The position numbers were made by a program, and so were the translations under genes. Under the pieces are notes generated by a model, which made no database searches, was not told the origin of the DNA, and saw nothing but the letters and a program-made list of their open reading frames with translations. 64,000 nucleotides of DNA from Spirochaetia bacterium. Its GTDB lineage: Bacteria > Spirochaetota > UBA4802 > UBA5550. Location of the stretch: assembly GCA_009885955.1 (NCBI GenBank), contig VFJS01000031.1:1-64000 (forward strand), in the 5' to 3' direction. Of the stretch, positions 37,894 through 48,967 are shown one piece after another (the stretch's first letter is position 1; every line of letters begins with the position of its first letter).

Positions 37894-38889
37894 ATGAAAA
37901 ACATTAAAATATACAGCCCTGATTTAATAAAAATATCCTTAATAATAATCTTTTATTATTTTAGCTGCATTCCCGCATTCCCTGAGACATCAATTCCCGA
38001 GCCGTTGAATTTAGATAACCTCTATGCAGCCGCATGGAACCCCAGGGGAAAACCGGGCAGACGACCAATAACAAGATATGATGAGATCCGCACCGACCTC
38101 CTGTCCGTGGGTTATTTTCTCCCCGATTATCATTTTGAAACAGAAAACCCTGATTCATCGAATTCCAATAATATCAAAAAATCCTACGGGATAAACGCCT
38201 CGGCCCATTACAAGGTGAGTTACCTGCTCCTCGGTCTTTCCTTCGAATATTCAAATTTTAAAACGGATTATTCCGGTTCACGCCCCGACACATTGCCGGT
38301 AAACACCTATTCCGGCAGGCTCGACAACAAATTATTCCGTTTCCACTATACCGTGGGATTTTCGTACGTATTCAGCGAAAGGGTCCATCTCGTTTTCCCC
38401 TACACCGGGCTGGTGTATTATAAAACTAATACGAGAGGGGAACTGGCAACGGACAGAGTTGATATCATGTACGAATGGTTTAATATCCCGGCGGGTTTCA
38501 GGATTTTTTTCCAGGTATTCAGAAATTTTATCTTCGGCATCGATGTTTCCTATAATATTTTAATGAATCCCCGGGCCCAGGTATATACCAGCAGAACGTT
38601 ATCCGGAACATATCCCGGGATCCGGGAGGATGCCAGCTTCTATCTTGACAAGGGATGGAGAAACTTCCGCGCACAGGCCCCCCTGGAGTATTACCTGGCA
38701 AAAAATATCGGAATAACGGTCACCCCGTGGTATGAGACCATGGAATTCGGAAGGCCCAAAAGTGTGAATGTCCCCGTAACCTATGATATTGACAATAATC
38801 CCACATCCTATACCCCGGTAACGGTATCGATAAAGCATTTTCGATCATACGGCTGCCTGTTTGCCGTGAATGTATACCTGGATTTTTAA
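37894..38889 (+). CDS. Putative outer-membrane beta-barrel protein
   Basis: Signal peptide, alternating aromatic beta-strand pattern, terminal 'FAVNVYLDF'. Confidence 0.65.
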   Translation: MKNIKIYSPDLIKISLIIIFYYFSCIPAFPETSIPEPLNLDNLYAAAWNPRGKPGRRPITRYDEIRTDLLSVGYFLPDYHFETENPDSSNSNNIKKSYGINASAHYKVSYLLLGLSFEYSNFKTDYSGSRPDTLPVNTYSGRLDNKLFRFHYTVGFSYVFSERVHLVFPYTGLVYYKTNTRGELATDRVDIMYEWFNIPAGFRIFFQVFRNFIFGIDVSYNILMNPRAQVYTSRTLSGTYPGIREDASFYLDKGWRNFRAQAPLEYYLAKNIGITVTPWYETMEFGRPKSVNVPVTYDIDNNPTSYTPVTVSIKHFRSYGCLFAVNVYLDF

Positions 38890-38899
38890 TGAATAGTAA

Positions 38900-39724
38900 A
38901 TGAATACGAAAAAAAAATATTATTATTACTGTTCTCTCATCCTGTTTTTTATTTCCGCCCATCCATCATATTCCCAGCAGGCGGGGGATCCGGGCTCGCA
39001 ACCGGGCTGGAAGGACACCCTGAGCATAAGCGCCGGGTATAACCTGAGCAGGACAACAAGGGTGGAAACGAGTTCCCTGTATGAAATTGCATACAATGCT
39101 TCGTACCAGGAGACCTGGGACCTGGTCCTGAATGCCGGCGGCGCATACAGTAAGACAAAAAGGGAGCTCACCCGGAATGAACACAAGACTGACCTGCAGA
39201 CGGACCGGTGGATTGCCCATTCCATGTGGTCAATTACCTATCTTGGAAAGATAGAAACAAACGAAGTCCAGCAGGTATATTACACTTTCACCACAGGACT
39301 TGGAATAAAGGTCCAGCCGCTGAGGCTCTGGTGGATACATTTCAGCATCTCATCAATGCCCACCTTTGAGAAACAGCGCACATGGAACTTTACCGAAGAC
39401 ACGGACAAGCTGAGGATTTTAAGCAAAGCGGGCATGAAGATAAATTTTTCCAGGACGGAGCCCGACAGCCGCACATTTTCAATATCCTATGTCTATGATC
39501 CCAACGCGCTGGATGTTTATGATTACAAGATGAACCTTGAAGCGACCCTGTCATTAAAGATAATCGGCAATTTGATGTGGGAGACAAAATATACCTATAA
39601 TTTAGTATCCAATCCCGTGAAAGGATCTTCCCAGGGCGGCAGCGCTCCTACGGCAGGAGGCCAGGAAAAAACATATAGCCTGTCATCGGGCCTCAGGCTG
39701 AACCTGGATTTTTATAAAATGTAA
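38900..39724 (+). CDS. Putative outer-membrane beta-barrel protein
   Basis: Signal peptide, strand-rich sequence 'TLSISAGYNLSRTTRVETSS', terminal 'SSGLRLNLDFYKM'. Confidence 0.6.
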   Translation: MNTKKKYYYYCSLILFFISAHPSYSQQAGDPGSQPGWKDTLSISAGYNLSRTTRVETSSLYEIAYNASYQETWDLVLNAGGAYSKTKRELTRNEHKTDLQTDRWIAHSMWSITYLGKIETNEVQQVYYTFTTGLGIKVQPLRLWWIHFSISSMPTFEKQRTWNFTEDTDKLRILSKAGMKINFSRTEPDSRTFSISYVYDPNALDVYDYKMNLEATLSLKIIGNLMWETKYTYNLVSNPVKGSSQGGSAPTAGGQEKTYSLSSGLRLNLDFYKM

Positions 39725-39752
39725 AAAGATGATATTGAACCAAGGATGATAA

Positions 39753-40118
39753 TTGATGAACAGAAAAATAATTACCCTGATTCTAATCCTGGCCTTCTCA
39801 GTTTTTTTTCCAGAAATAATCCTACCCCTGTCAGAGGATGAATACGCTTTTATCATGACCACAAAATGTGAAATCTCAATCTGGATTCCGGTGAACAAAA
39901 TGTGCGACAAAAAGGAACAGTACCGAAAAGACGGGAGATGGCATTACATTGACAAAAAAGTCCCCTGCACGGTGAAAGTAGAATCATCGAGAACAGTCAT
40001 TCTCACCGACGTGTTTGAAGGCAAAAACTGGCAGATAGCAAAGGAAAACGCTATTAATCATTATAAAAAGAGAGGCTACAAAAATATATTGGTTTCTGCC
40101 ATCAAGATTGTTAATTGA
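39753..40118 (+). CDS. Hypothetical secreted protein
   Basis: ORF 121 aa with signal peptide. Confidence 0.6.
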   Translation: MMNRKIITLILILAFSVFFPEIILPLSEDEYAFIMTTKCEISIWIPVNKMCDKKEQYRKDGRWHYIDKKVPCTVKVESSRTVILTDVFEGKNWQIAKENAINHYKKRGYKNILVSAIKIVN

Positions 40119-40320
40119 AACAGCCCACCCATTTCCTCAGCCGTGGCCCTGCATCCCCCGGGCAGAAATATTGAAAGCCCCTGAACCGCCCCTCGTCCCG
40201 TACAAATAAAAAATTTCTTGATTTTTTACAGCATAAAAAATCTTATTTCTAATATTGCCGGTTTTATGGATACAATGGCAAAATCGGCTCTGGATTATAA
40301 AATACTATGGAGAATCAGAC

Positions 40321-40959
40321 ATGATGAACAGGATTTCAGCACTTGTACTATTATCAATATTCACCTTCATTTCAGCCTCATGCGATAAAAATGTCAGGAA
40401 AAGTAAAATAATCAAAAACCCCGACGGCACAAAATATGAAGGTGAAATGGTGAACGGGAAAATGGACGGAAAAGGGACCCTCTCCTATGCAAGCGGGGCA
40501 AAATATTCGGGAGAATGGAAGGATGACATGAAGCACGGGGCAGGCACATATACATGGGCAAACGGGCAGGTATATGAAGGCCATTGGGCTGGAAATCAGA
40601 TGGAAGGAAAAGGCGCAATGAAATATGATAACGGTGATTCCTATACCGGAGAATTCCTGAAAGGCGAGGTCACAGGTACCGGCACCTATATATGGAAAAA
40701 CGGGAGCAAATATGAAGGTTCATTTAAAAATAGTATAAAACATGGAAAAGGGACGTTTAAAGAAAATAATGGAAACATATATACCGGAGACTGGGAGAAT
40801 AATAAAAAGCATGGACAGGGGATATATAACTGGCCGGACGGATCCAAATATGAAGGAGAATGGAAGGATGACAAAAGAAACGGCATGGGTACAATGACCG
40901 GAAAAAAGGGCGCAGTGGAAAAGGGAAAATTTCTCAATGATATATTTGTAGGGAAATAA
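40321..40959 (+). CDS. MORN-repeat lipoprotein
   Basis: Lipobox 'TFISASCDK'; tandem 'YxGEWKDDxxHGxGTYxWxNG' units with 23-aa period. Confidence 0.9.
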   Translation: MMNRISALVLLSIFTFISASCDKNVRKSKIIKNPDGTKYEGEMVNGKMDGKGTLSYASGAKYSGEWKDDMKHGAGTYTWANGQVYEGHWAGNQMEGKGAMKYDNGDSYTGEFLKGEVTGTGTYIWKNGSKYEGSFKNSIKHGKGTFKENNGNIYTGDWENNKKHGQGIYNWPDGSKYEGEWKDDKRNGMGTMTGKKGAVEKGKFLNDIFVGK

Positions 40960-40981
40960 GGGAGCCCGGGCTGTTAAACAA

Positions 40982-42337
40982 ATGAATGATACACACGATT
41001 TTTTTTCATTATTCAGGGAGGATATACATAGCATACAGGGTCCATGGGACGGCGCCTGCTATATCCGCTTTGAAAAATTTGTTGAAACCGGCCTGGACAT
41101 ACTGAAGCTCATCAACTCATATGACATATCCGAACTCCTCTATTTCAAGGATAAAAACAGCATAAACCAGTTCGGAGGGATAGGGAGCACCCATGTCATA
41201 CGGGCCGGGACACCGGAAGAGGCCCTCCCTAAAATTCATTCCCTCCTTGATATTGACAAAAGGATACGGCTCTTCGGAGGGTTCAGCTTCTCCTTTGATG
41301 TGCCTGTCTCCAGGGAATGGGAAGGGTTCAACAATTGTAGATTTACCCTCCCCCTGATAGAAATTCAGAAAAGGGACCATGGCCATCTGATAACCCTGAA
41401 CTATTACAGTGAAAAAAATGTGAGCGCCGGAGAAATTATATCATTACTTACAGAAAAGGTGAAGTTCATTGATTCAAAATTTTCAGGAAAAGGGCATGAA
41501 TCCAGGTTTGAGGGCACCGGGGAGAAATTCATCCCGGACAAAACCGAATGGATAAAAATAATAGACAGGGCCCTGGATAAGATTAAGGCTGATAAAATTG
41601 AGAAAATCGTCCTCTCAAGAAAAAAAATTATCACAAGCAGAAACAGCTGGGACCTCTATTCGATACTGAACAAGCTCGACAGGCTCAAGGAAGAGTCATT
41701 CCTGTTCTTCTATAAAATAGACAATGACCTGGCATTCCTCGGCAGGTCGCCTGAAAGGCTTTTCAAGATAAAGGACGGGGAGTTTATTGTTGAATCCATT
41801 GCAGGGACGAGGCCCAGGGGCGCAACTCCTGCCGATGATAAAAGGCTCGAAGATGAGCTCATGAACTCCCCGAAGGAGCTCGAGGAGCACCGGATTGTGT
41901 CGCGTTTTATCAAGGAGAGGATGGACAACTTCTGCAGCGAAGTTCATGTGAGGATAGACGAAAAAATACTCAAGCTCCACAACCTTCAGCATATCATAAC
42001 CCTTTTTTCCGGAAAGGTGCGCGGAGAAGTGGATTTTTTGAAGATCATCAACACCTTCCACCCCACGCCGGCCGTAGGCGGACACCCCAGGGACTCGGTG
42101 TACAGGCTTATCCCCGAGCTTGAGCCTTTTCACCGGGGGTGGTATGCCGGGCCCATAGGATGGCTCCGCAGGGATGAGGGAAATTTCGCCGTTGCCATAC
42201 GCTCAGCCCTCATCAACGGAAAGGACCTCCACATTTTCGCAGGGGCGGGCATTGTGAAGCAGTCCGACCCTTTAGAGGAATGGAATGAGACCGACAACAA
42301 GATGGACAACTACCTGAAAGGGCTCGGTGACCTCTGA
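40982..42337 (+). CDS. menF: Isochorismate synthase
   Basis: 'KIEKIVLSRKKII', 'FLGRSPERLFKIKDGEFIVESIAGTRPRG', 'HPTPAVGGHPRD', 'RGWYAGPIGWL'. Confidence 0.95.
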   Translation: MNDTHDFFSLFREDIHSIQGPWDGACYIRFEKFVETGLDILKLINSYDISELLYFKDKNSINQFGGIGSTHVIRAGTPEEALPKIHSLLDIDKRIRLFGGFSFSFDVPVSREWEGFNNCRFTLPLIEIQKRDHGHLITLNYYSEKNVSAGEIISLLTEKVKFIDSKFSGKGHESRFEGTGEKFIPDKTEWIKIIDRALDKIKADKIEKIVLSRKKIITSRNSWDLYSILNKLDRLKEESFLFFYKIDNDLAFLGRSPERLFKIKDGEFIVESIAGTRPRGATPADDKRLEDELMNSPKELEEHRIVSRFIKERMDNFCSEVHVRIDEKILKLHNLQHIITLFSGKVRGEVDFLKIINTFHPTPAVGGHPRDSVYRLIPELEPFHRGWYAGPIGWLRRDEGNFAVAIRSALINGKDLHIFAGAGIVKQSDPLEEWNETDNKMDNYLKGLGDL

Positions 42338-44070
42338 TGCCGGTTACCCTCCTCGATCAGAATATCAACGTCCTTTGGGCCTCTTTGATTATCAGCGAGA
42401 TTGCAAAAAACGGGATTAAAAATTTTTTCATATCTCCGGGTAACCGGAATGCCCCCCTTATCAGCGCCCTTGCCCATAATGACGGGACAGTAAAAAAAAT
42501 ATGCTTTGATGAAAGGGCGGCAGGGTTCATGGCCCTGGGCCATGCCAGGGGAACGGGAAAAGCCGCGGCACTGGTATGCACCTCGGGGACAGCGCTGGCA
42601 AACTACTTTCCCGCTGTCATTGAAGCATACCGGGACGGCCTCCCACTGGCGGTGATTAGCGCTGACAGGCCGCCGGAACTCCTGGGAAGCGACGCGAACC
42701 AGACCATCGACCAGGTAAATTTCTTCGGCAATTACACTCCCGGCAGGCTGGACATCCCGTGCCCATCGGCCGAATATCCGCTGAGGGCCCTGTTAAGCAA
42801 GATAGACCACCTTCTGCAGACCGTGAACGCGCCTGTGCACCTGAACTGCCACTTCAGAGATCCGCTGATCCCGTCAGACACGGGCCTGAAAAAGGCCTGG
42901 CCCCTCCTCGTGGAAGAGGCAGGCAAACTGTTCAAAGCAGCCAGGCCCTTCACATCATATCCGTCAGTTAAAACATCAGGCATGATCCCGGACACCGTTA
43001 CAGAAATTATCTCCGGGGCAGAGCGGGGGATACTGGTCATCGGAAGGATGCACCCCTTTGAAGAGAAGGAAAATATCCGGCCCTTCATAGACAGGCTTAG
43101 ATGGCCGGTATTCTGTGATATCGGATCTTCACTGAAGCAGCATATCCCGCCGGGACAAAGAATCTTTGACATGGATTTAAAAGAGTCCATACGGCTCATC
43201 AGGGCCTATTCACCGGCTGTCATACTCCACCTGGGTTCCGGGCTTGTGTCGAAACAGTTTTATGATGAAATTCTCAGAGAGAGCAAAGCGGCCTACATCA
43301 TGGTGAACCAGTCAATGGAACTGCGGGATCCGGCGCACAGGGGGGACATCATGGCAAAGATTCATCCCGACTCCTTCGCGGCATCGCTTGGTTCCGTGAA
43401 GAGCAGGATTATTGAAAAGGATGCGCATGAATTCATTGCATCCATGCGCATCCTTGAAAAGAGGGTATCATCAGAAATACCGGTTGATGAACTGACCTTC
43501 CCTCTTATCGCGCAGAAAATTCTGGATAAAATTCCGTCGGGCCACCTCCTCTTTCCCGGCAATTCCATCGCCATCAGGGAATTTGACCGTGCCATTTTCA
43601 AAAGCGGAACAGAGATAACCGTTGCGGCAAACAGGGGGGTGAGCGGAATCGAAGGGAACATATCCACAGCCATGGCCTGTTCAGAGGGGAGCCGGAAACC
43701 TGCCACAGCCGTTATCGGAGACCTCTCTTTCATCCACGACCTCAATGCCCTGGCGCTGCTGAAAGAATTCAGTCCCGGGCTGATAATTGTTGTCGTGAAC
43801 AACAGGGGGGGCCGCATCTTTGAACGGCTGCCCATCAGCAATTTCCCTGAAATATTAAATCCCTACATAACGGCGCCGCATCGCATGAACTTTGAATATG
43901 CCGCGGCCCAGTTTCAAATCCCATACACCGCGGCATCGACCCCTGCCGGACTTGACGCCGCCTATGAAATCGCTTTACAAAAAACCGGCCCCCATATCAT
44001 TGAAGTCATTCTGTCAAATGAAAGGGACCTTGAGGTTTTCAGGAACATCAGAGACATCCAAATCATGTGA
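42337..44070 (+). CDS. menD: SEPHCHC synthase (ThDP-dependent)
   Basis: '[17 protein letters not shown]', '[39 protein letters not shown]', '[12 protein letters not shown]'. Confidence 0.96.
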   Translation: MPVTLLDQNINVLWASLIISEIAKNGIKNFFISPGNRNAPLISALAHNDGTVKKICFDERAAGFMALGHARGTGKAAALVCTSGTALANYFPAVIEAYRDGLPLAVISADRPPELLGSDANQTIDQVNFFGNYTPGRLDIPCPSAEYPLRALLSKIDHLLQTVNAPVHLNCHFRDPLIPSDTGLKKAWPLLVEEAGKLFKAARPFTSYPSVKTSGMIPDTVTEIISGAERGILVIGRMHPFEEKENIRPFIDRLRWPVFCDIGSSLKQHIPPGQRIFDMDLKESIRLIRAYSPAVILHLGSGLVSKQFYDEILRESKAAYIMVNQSMELRDPAHRGDIMAKIHPDSFAASLGSVKSRIIEKDAHEFIASMRILEKRVSSEIPVDELTFPLIAQKILDKIPSGHLLFPGNSIAIREFDRAIFKSGTEITVAANRGVSGIEGNISTAMACSEGSRKPATAVIGDLSFIHDLNALALLKEFSPGLIIVVVNNRGGRIFERLPISNFPEILNPYITAPHRMNFEYAAAQFQIPYTAASTPAGLDAAYEIALQKTGPHIIEVILSNERDLEVFRNIRDIQIM

Positions 44071-44080
44071 GGTGAAAAGC

Positions 44081-44905
44081 GTGGCAAAAAAATTTGACTG
44101 GGTCAAGGCAAAGGAATACAACGACATACTCTATCATAAATTTGAAGGCATTGCAAAAATAAGCATAAACAGGCCCGAGGTGCACAACGCCTTCAGGCCG
44201 GCGACGGTCATGGAGATGATACACGCCCTGGACGAGGCACGGAACGATGAGTCCGTGGGGGTCATCATACTCACCGGCGAAGGGGGCCAGGCGTTCTGCT
44301 CGGGCGGCGACCAGAGGGTGCGCGGAGATTCGGGATACGTTGATGACAGCGGCACACACCGGCTCAATGTCCTGGAACTCCAGAGGGACATACGCACATG
44401 CCCAAAACCGGTAATCGCCATGGTTGCAGGGTATGCCATCGGCGGAGGACATGTGCTCCACATTGTCTGCGACCTCACCATAGCCGCGGACAATGCCGTA
44501 TTCGGCCAGACCGGGCCAAGGGTCGGTTCCTTTGACGGAGGGTTCGGATCGAGCCACCTTGCTGATCTCGTGGGCCCGAAAAAGGCAAAGGAGATATGGT
44601 TTTTGTGCCGCCAGTATAATGCCGATGAAGCCCTTGCCATGGGACTCATCAACACCATCGTCCCCCTTGACAGGCTGGAGGAGGAGACGGTAAAATGGTG
44701 CATGGAGATGCTCCAGCACTCGCCCCTGGCCCTGCGGTGCCTTAAATCGGGCTTCAACGCCTATACCGACGGACAGGCCGGGGTTCAGGAACTTGCCGGG
44801 AACGCCACCCTGCTCTTTTACATGACCGAGGAGGGCCAGGAAGGGAGAAACGCCTTTCTCGAAAAAAGAAAACCGGAATTCAATAAATTTCCAAAAAGGC
44901 CCTGA
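44081..44905 (+). CDS. menB: 1,4-dihydroxy-2-naphthoyl-CoA synthase
   Basis: GTG start; '[24 protein letters not shown]', '[35 protein letters not shown]'. Confidence 0.97.
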   Translation: MAKKFDWVKAKEYNDILYHKFEGIAKISINRPEVHNAFRPATVMEMIHALDEARNDESVGVIILTGEGGQAFCSGGDQRVRGDSGYVDDSGTHRLNVLELQRDIRTCPKPVIAMVAGYAIGGGHVLHIVCDLTIAADNAVFGQTGPRVGSFDGGFGSSHLADLVGPKKAKEIWFLCRQYNADEALAMGLINTIVPLDRLEEETVKWCMEMLQHSPLALRCLKSGFNAYTDGQAGVQELAGNATLLFYMTEEGQEGRNAFLEKRKPEFNKFPKRP

Positions 44906-46029
44906 TGGCGACCTTCCCGATAATAAAAGCTATTACTCTCTCTTCCTACAAAATTCCCCTCACTGAACCCTTCACCTATCCGGGAAATCAAATTTCCGAA
45001 AGGCGCGGGTTCGTCATATTCATTACAGACAGCAGCGGAAAGACAGGCTGCGGGGAGATATCCCCCCTCCCCGGCCTCGACATCATATCACCGGAGCAGT
45101 GCCTGGCAGAGCTCAAAAAATTCATTGATACCGCCGCAGGGAGAGAGATCAGGTATGATAATTTCATGCAGGAGCTTCCCCTCTTCGGCCTCCTGGACAT
45201 GGTGCCGGAGGCAGGCCCGCTGACGCTCTTCGGCATTGAGAGCGCTCTGGCAATGCTGGTTATGAAAAATGGAGGCAACCTCCAGGGCCCATTCCTGAAC
45301 ATGACCGGCCCGGGAATTAACATAAAGATGAACGGCCTCTTTATGCCTGAACGTGACAACAGGGCTGCTGCCGCCGCGATCCGCTATCTTAAAGAAAACT
45401 CCTTTGAAACGGTAAAGGTAAAAATAGGAAGGCTCGATCCCGGTATCGAGATAGGTCAGATAAAAGAACTGTGCCTCTCCATGGGAAAAAACGTATCAAT
45501 CCGTCTCGACGGCAACCGTTCCATGGAAATGGATGCTCTCATGGAATACCATTCCTCTCTTAAAGATATCCCGGTGGAATACATAGAAGAGCCCCTCGCA
45601 AGCGGCGACCTGTCCCGCCTCCCCTGGCCCGCGGCGCTGGACGAATCATTAGGGGATTACATTGACATACGGGAGCCCTCTCCCGGTTCAATTCCATCAT
45701 GGGTAAAGGCTCTTATCATTAAGCCCGGTTCCGTCCAAGGCCTGCATGGAATTATGAAAATCATGAGGATTGCCGGGGATAAAGGGATAACAGTCACATT
45801 AAGTTCATCTTACAACACGGGCCTGGGGATCGCCATGCTGGGGGCCATTGCATCTTCATCGGAGCATACGCGGGAGAATGCCCATGGGCTGGATACCTAT
45901 AAATATCTTGAATGGGATGTCCTGGCTAAAAGGCTTAGGGTTGATAAGGGAAAACTGGAGATTCCCCGGGGTCTTTTTCATGGCGGATTCCCGCTTGACC
46001 TGTCAGCCCTTGCGGATGTAGAATTATGA
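44905..46029 (+). CDS. menC: o-Succinylbenzoate synthase
   Basis: Enolase-superfamily 'FETVKVKIGRLD', 'IRLDGNRSMEMD', 'YIEEPL'; in men operon. Confidence 0.93.
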   Translation: MATFPIIKAITLSSYKIPLTEPFTYPGNQISERRGFVIFITDSSGKTGCGEISPLPGLDIISPEQCLAELKKFIDTAAGREIRYDNFMQELPLFGLLDMVPEAGPLTLFGIESALAMLVMKNGGNLQGPFLNMTGPGINIKMNGLFMPERDNRAAAAAIRYLKENSFETVKVKIGRLDPGIEIGQIKELCLSMGKNVSIRLDGNRSMEMDALMEYHSSLKDIPVEYIEEPLASGDLSRLPWPAALDESLGDYIDIREPSPGSIPSWVKALIIKPGSVQGLHGIMKIMRIAGDKGITVTLSSSYNTGLGIAMLGAIASSSEHTRENAHGLDTYKYLEWDVLAKRLRVDKGKLEIPRGLFHGGFPLDLSALADVEL

Positions 46030-47480
46030 TAAGGCCCGGCGATATTGAAAAAGGGTTTGATTTAGAATCTCTCCTTTCGAGACATGGAGACATGCCCGCA
46101 ATAGAGGCCGGCTCCACAGTCATCACCTATTCCGGATTAGCAGGACTGGTGGACAGGGCCAGTGTCATACTCAAAAAAAACAGCATCGGGGAGGGTGACT
46201 GGATTGCACTCCACACTGAAAATTCACCCCTCCACGCCGTACTCCTCCTTGCCTGCTGGAACCTGAAAGCGCTTTTTGTCCCTGTACATCCAGACGAGCC
46301 GTTACGAACGGTAATGAATGCCATACCAGCTCATATCCTTGTAACACCTGAAACCGCCGGTGAAAAGGGGATGAGGATAATCGGAACCGGGGAATTCTCC
46401 GGTGATATTATTCCCATGGATAGAGAAAACTCTATCAGCCTGATCAGCCTTGAACAGAATTCCTCGGTCATCTACACCTCGGGGAGCACGGGAAGTCCCA
46501 GGGGCGTGGTCCACACCGTGGGCAATTTCATCTATAGCGCCATGGGGACCATAGAGAGCCTGGGGGTGGATGAACATGACCGGTGGCTTGCAAGCCTGCC
46601 CATGAACCACGTGGGGGGCCTCCTCATATTCATGAGGACCATGCTTTCCGGGGCGGCCCTCGTATTTCCGGGGGGAGGCCCCGCCGGGCAGGCCATTGAA
46701 GCAACAAAACCGACAATCCTGTCCCTCGTCCCCACCCAGCTCATGCGCTTCATGAAATCCGACAGGCTGATACACATAATGAAGGATATGAAGGCAATTC
46801 TCCTGGGAGGGGCGCCGGCACCCACGTGGCTCATCGATTCGGCCCTTGATAACGGCATCCCCATCGTACCTACCTACGGGTCAACGGAATCATGCGCCCA
46901 GGCAACCGCTGTCCCGATCAATTCCCCGAGGGGGGAATACCATACATCGGGAAGGCCCCTCCCCTACCGGGAGGTGTCCATCTCCATTGACGGGCGTGTC
47001 ACTATTAAAGGAAGGACTGTATTCAAAGGCTATGTCAATCATGGCAGGAATATAGAGATCAACACAGGTGATGAATTCATAACCTCGGACCTTGGGGAAT
47101 TCGATTCCGTAGGAAACCTGATTATCCATGGAAGGTGCGACCAGGTGTTCATATCGGGCGGCGAAAACATCAACCCCCATGAAATCGAGAACCACTTACG
47201 GAATATTGAAAACATCATGGACGCAGCCGTTATCCCGGTCCCGGACATTGAGTACGGCATGGTTCCCTGGGCCTTTGTCAAAACAACAGGCCGGCTGGAC
47301 GAGGACGCCATAAAGGAAAAACTTCGCCTGGCGCTGCCGGGATACAAAGTTCCGAAAAGAATCATAGCCCTGGGAACTGGCGGCGATGAGGATAGCAAAT
47401 TCAGCAGAAAAAATCTCATGGAACTGGCCCGGTCCATGGCAGGCGGAATGGATGATGCGGAAGACCCTTCTCAACTTTGA
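46026..47480 (+). CDS. menE: o-Succinylbenzoate--CoA ligase
   Basis: 'VIYTSGSTGSPRGVVHT', 'VPTYGSTESCAQ', 'ITSDLGEFDSVGNLIIHGRCDQVFISGGENINP'. Confidence 0.94.
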   Translation: MIRPGDIEKGFDLESLLSRHGDMPAIEAGSTVITYSGLAGLVDRASVILKKNSIGEGDWIALHTENSPLHAVLLLACWNLKALFVPVHPDEPLRTVMNAIPAHILVTPETAGEKGMRIIGTGEFSGDIIPMDRENSISLISLEQNSSVIYTSGSTGSPRGVVHTVGNFIYSAMGTIESLGVDEHDRWLASLPMNHVGGLLIFMRTMLSGAALVFPGGGPAGQAIEATKPTILSLVPTQLMRFMKSDRLIHIMKDMKAILLGGAPAPTWLIDSALDNGIPIVPTYGSTESCAQATAVPINSPRGEYHTSGRPLPYREVSISIDGRVTIKGRTVFKGYVNHGRNIEINTGDEFITSDLGEFDSVGNLIIHGRCDQVFISGGENINPHEIENHLRNIENIMDAAVIPVPDIEYGMVPWAFVKTTGRLDEDAIKEKLRLALPGYKVPKRIIALGTGGDEDSKFSRKNLMELARSMAGGMDDAEDPSQL

Positions 47481-48264
47481 AATTCACGGAAATAGAAAAG
47501 GGAAGTCCATACTATTCCTCCATGGATTCATGGGAAGCATGAATGACTTCTCCGGCATTATCAGCGGGCTCACGGACGATTTCCTGTGCATTGCCGCAGA
47601 CCTTCCGGGCCACGGCAGGTCACTGTTCAAGAACTCAGAGGATTTTCATGGGGCAGTTGATTTCCCGTCACTATCCAGGCTCATACTGAAAGACCTGGAT
47701 ACGCTGGGCGTTGAAATGGTGAATCTCTACGGCTACTCCATGGGAGGGAGGGCGGCCCAGTCACTTGCGCTGGAATCCCCGGAACGGGCCGACACCCTTA
47801 TCCTCGAATCGGCTTTATTCGGAATAGAAGACCAGGCAGAGCGTTCAGCAAGATTTAAAAGCGACTTATCTCTGTTAGATGGAATTGAATCACCGGGCCA
47901 CTTCAGGATTTTCCTTGAGAAATGGCATGCCATGGAGATGTTTGCAACTATCAGAGGAACCCCCCTGGCTGAAAGTCTTGTGGAACTAAAAATGGCCAAC
48001 AGCGTGGAGGAGCTGAAAAAGGCTCTTAAGCTCATGAGCCCGGGGAACCATGCCGGCTTCATACAAGGGCTCCATGAAAGCAGGATACCGGTAATATATA
48101 TCCATGGGTCAGGTGATGATAAATACAGTGTATCAGGGGCCAGGGCAAAAGAGCGAATCCCCAGGATGGAAATATATACGGTTGAAGATGCCTCGCACAA
48201 TGTTCATGCCCGGCATCCCGGCATTATCGTGAAGATCATCAGGGAGATACTTGAAAAAAAATGA
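47455..48264 (+). CDS. menH: Alpha/beta hydrolase, SHCHC synthase MenH
   Basis: 'ILFLHGFMGSMNDFSGI', 'LYGYSMGGRAAQSLAL', 'DASHNVHARHP'; in men operon. Confidence 0.9.
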   Translation: MRKTLLNFEIHGNRKGKSILFLHGFMGSMNDFSGIISGLTDDFLCIAADLPGHGRSLFKNSEDFHGAVDFPSLSRLILKDLDTLGVEMVNLYGYSMGGRAAQSLALESPERADTLILESALFGIEDQAERSARFKSDLSLLDGIESPGHFRIFLEKWHAMEMFATIRGTPLAESLVELKMANSVEELKKALKLMSPGNHAGFIQGLHESRIPVIYIHGSGDDKYSVSGARAKERIPRMEIYTVEDASHNVHARHPGIIVKIIREILEKK

Positions 48265-48279
48265 ACAGGTGGATCAAAT

Positions 48280-48891
48280 ATGTTTAACGATGACCGGCGC
48301 CCATCAATCTTAACTCTTGCAAAATTTTATGTTGAAACCTATGCCCTGTATCACCTGAGGCTGAAAAAATGCTTTTCCAGAATCGGCTCCATGCCGCGGA
48401 TTATGGGGATCAGAAATGTCCATGTGTACGGCCCGAATATCAGCCTGGGCAGCAGCGTGATCATGATGGCAGGAAAATCAGCCCCGATCCAGATATCCAC
48501 GGTAAAAAGGGGCTCGATTGAAGGCAGGATTGATATTGAAGACAATGTTCTCATCATGGCAGGCGTCAGGATGAACAGCGCTTCATGCATCACCATCGGC
48601 AGGGGCTCCATGCTGGCCGGTTTCTCATGCATCATGGATGCTGACTGGCACGATATCTATGACAGGAATATTCCCATCGGGAAAACATCCCCTGTATGCC
48701 TGGAGGAGAATGTCTGGGTCTGCGATTCAGCCATAATCTGCAAAGGCGTCACGATCGGCAAAAATTCCGTAATCGGTGCCGGTGCTGTAGTGACCAGGGA
48801 CATCCCTCCCAACGTGGTTGCCGGAGGCAACCCTGCAAGGGTGATAAAAAAACTGGATCCCGAAAAAATTGTCAGAAGAATATTTTCTTGA
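48280..48891 (+). CDS. Left-handed beta-helix acyltransferase (hexapeptide repeat)
   Basis: 'VWVCDSAIICKGVTIGKNSVIGAGAVVTRDIPPNVVAGGNPARVIKKL'. Confidence 0.92.
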   Translation: MFNDDRRPSILTLAKFYVETYALYHLRLKKCFSRIGSMPRIMGIRNVHVYGPNISLGSSVIMMAGKSAPIQISTVKRGSIEGRIDIEDNVLIMAGVRMNSASCITIGRGSMLAGFSCIMDADWHDIYDRNIPIGKTSPVCLEENVWVCDSAIICKGVTIGKNSVIGAGAVVTRDIPPNVVAGGNPARVIKKLDPEKIVRRIFS

Positions 48892-48967
48892 CACAAAACC
48901 GGACATTGTAATAAAATGTATATGATTAAACCTGAAAAAAAAAATTAATGTTCTGGAGCTGATTATT

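Noticed and set aside
44063-44757. Antisense ORFs over menB (up to 218 aa)
   Set aside because: Shadow ORFs of a well-supported menB; no domain.
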